Source: Candidatus Sigynarchaeota archaeon
Lineage (GTDB): Archaea; Asgardarchaeota; Jordarchaeia; Jordarchaeales; Jordarchaeaceae
Assembly (NCBI GenBank): GCA_030587505.1
Contig: JAUQYY010000297.1
Coordinates: forward strand, 1-5,662
Direction of reading: 5' to 3'
DNA: 5,662 nt
Shown here in pieces: positions 5,099 to 5,662 of the stretch. The notes below the pieces were generated by a model that had not been told where the DNA came from, ran no database searches, and saw nothing but the letters and a program-made list of their open reading frames with translations. Each line of letters starts with the position of its first letter. The stretch's first letter is position 1. Position numbers and translations under genes: made by a program.

Positions 5099-5662
5099 AT
5101 GGGTAAACTGGCAAGAGGAGTAGCGCTAATCGGGGCTGGAATGTCAAAGTTTGGCGCTTTCCCCGACAAAACCAGCAGAGAACTCTTTGTTGAGGCGTTC
5201 ATCGATGCGAGAAATTCGGTGGACAACGGTATAGACAACAAGGACATCGAGGCAATGTTTCTGGGAAACTTTTCAAGCGACCTCTTCGAGGGACAGGTGC
5301 ACACGGGTCCCATAATGGCAGACTGGGTGGGGCTTGTCCCCAAACCCGTAACCAGAACCGAGGGAGCCTGCGCCAGTAGCGGGATCGCCATAAGGTGCGG
5401 CGTAATGGCCATAGCGTCCGGCCTACACGATGTTGTCTGCGTCGCCGGCGTTGAGAAAATGACAAACCTCCCAACCTCTAGGGTGACAGACACCCTCGGA
5501 GCCGCGAGCGACGTAGAGTACGAGTTCCCCGTCGGGGCCACCTTCCCCGGGCTATACGCGACCATAGCCACAGCGCACATGAAGAAGTACGGAACAACCA
5601 TAAGACAGCTAAGAACAATCGGCATCAAGAACCATGATAACGGGAAGCTGAACCCGAAGGCT
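5099..5662 (+). CDS. thiolase / acetyl-CoA acetyltransferase, archaeal SCP2-like type (partial, 3' end outside window)
   Basis: The frame is open from ATG 5099 to the window edge, giving 188 residues, roughly the N-terminal half of a thiolase of about 390 residues. Thiolases join or cleave acyl-CoA chains through an active-site cysteine. Seen are GVALIGAGMSKFG (residues 7-19), the nucleophile motif TEGACASSGIAIRCG (87-101) with Cys91, VVCVAGVEKM (112-121), FPVGATFPGLYA (143-154) and KNHDNGKLNPKA (177-188), a pattern typical of archaeal and SCP-x thiolases. The His and second Cys of the C-terminal half are not in view. A TATA-like box upstream suggests an independent transcript; GAGAGTGGTG (5081-5090) is a weak ribosome site. 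Archaeal members often precede a DUF35 OB-fold partner and may supply the mevalonate pathway or degrade acyl-CoA. Direction of reaction is not decidable here. Confidence 0.9.
   Translation, partial: MGKLARGVALIGAGMSKFGAFPDKTSRELFVEAFIDARNSVDNGIDNKDIEAMFLGNFSSDLFEGQVHTGPIMADWVGLVPKPVTRTEGACASSGIAIRCGVMAIASGLHDVVCVAGVEKMTNLPTSRVTDTLGAASDVEYEFPVGATFPGLYATIATAHMKKYGTTIRQLRTIGIKNHDNGKLNPKA

Noticed and set aside
5071..5628. Minus-strand open frame opposite the thiolase
   Set aside because: The + strand encodes a thiolase with its catalytic cysteine motif, and the antisense product shows no recognisable pattern.
1..5662. CRISPR array, insertion sequence, tRNA or rRNA genes
   Set aside because: No spaced direct repeats, transposase motifs, terminal inverted repeats or RNA gene signatures were seen on either strand.

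Overview
The window looks archaeal. Several starts are preceded by strong Shine-Dalgarno sites, AT-rich TATA-like boxes sit at plausible distances upstream of genes, and the likely terminators are T-rich tracts. The gene content also fits: an M42 aminopeptidase, an archaeal-type SCP2-like thiolase, tandem PaaK-like acyl-CoA ligases and a TIGR04076-type small protein. Base composition is moderately GC-rich in the genes and AT-rich between them. I cannot name a genus from the sequence. A thermophilic or anaerobic archaeon that uses organic or aromatic acids is a reasonable guess, no more.

Layout. Bases 1-2508 (+) form one apparent operon: the 3' end of a PaaK-like adenylating protein that stops at the hinge and lacks the C-terminal lid; a full-length PaaK-like ligase (447 aa) whose ribosome site overlaps the previous stop codon; and an amidohydrolase-fold protein (304 aa) in which the usual HxH and Asp metal ligands are replaced. 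A T-rich terminator region follows, then a perfect 24-bp AT palindrome placed where the promoter of the next gene should be. Bases 2620-2910 (+) encode a small TIGR04076-like protein. It converges on an M42 metallo-aminopeptidase on the minus strand (4003-2966), with a hairpin and T-run between them. A 186-bp divergent intergenic region (4004-4189) carries a TATA-like box and two inverted repeats. Bases 4190-4930 (+) encode a membrane-anchored, highly acidic protein ending in a SHOCT-like helical segment. Bases 5099-5662 (+) are the first 188 codons of a thiolase that runs off the window.

How the genes may work together. The ligases, the amidohydrolase-fold protein and the thiolase suggest handling of a carboxylic acid through its CoA thioester: activation, a hydrolytic or decarboxylating step, and C-C bond formation or cleavage. 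This is inferred from families and proximity. The thiolase has its own promoter and is separated from the operon by three other genes. The peptidase, the TIGR04076-like gene and the SHOCT-like membrane protein look like independent units. The most unusual items are the metal-ligand-depleted amidohydrolase, the lid-less ligase paralog beside a complete one, and the palindromic operator-like promoter.
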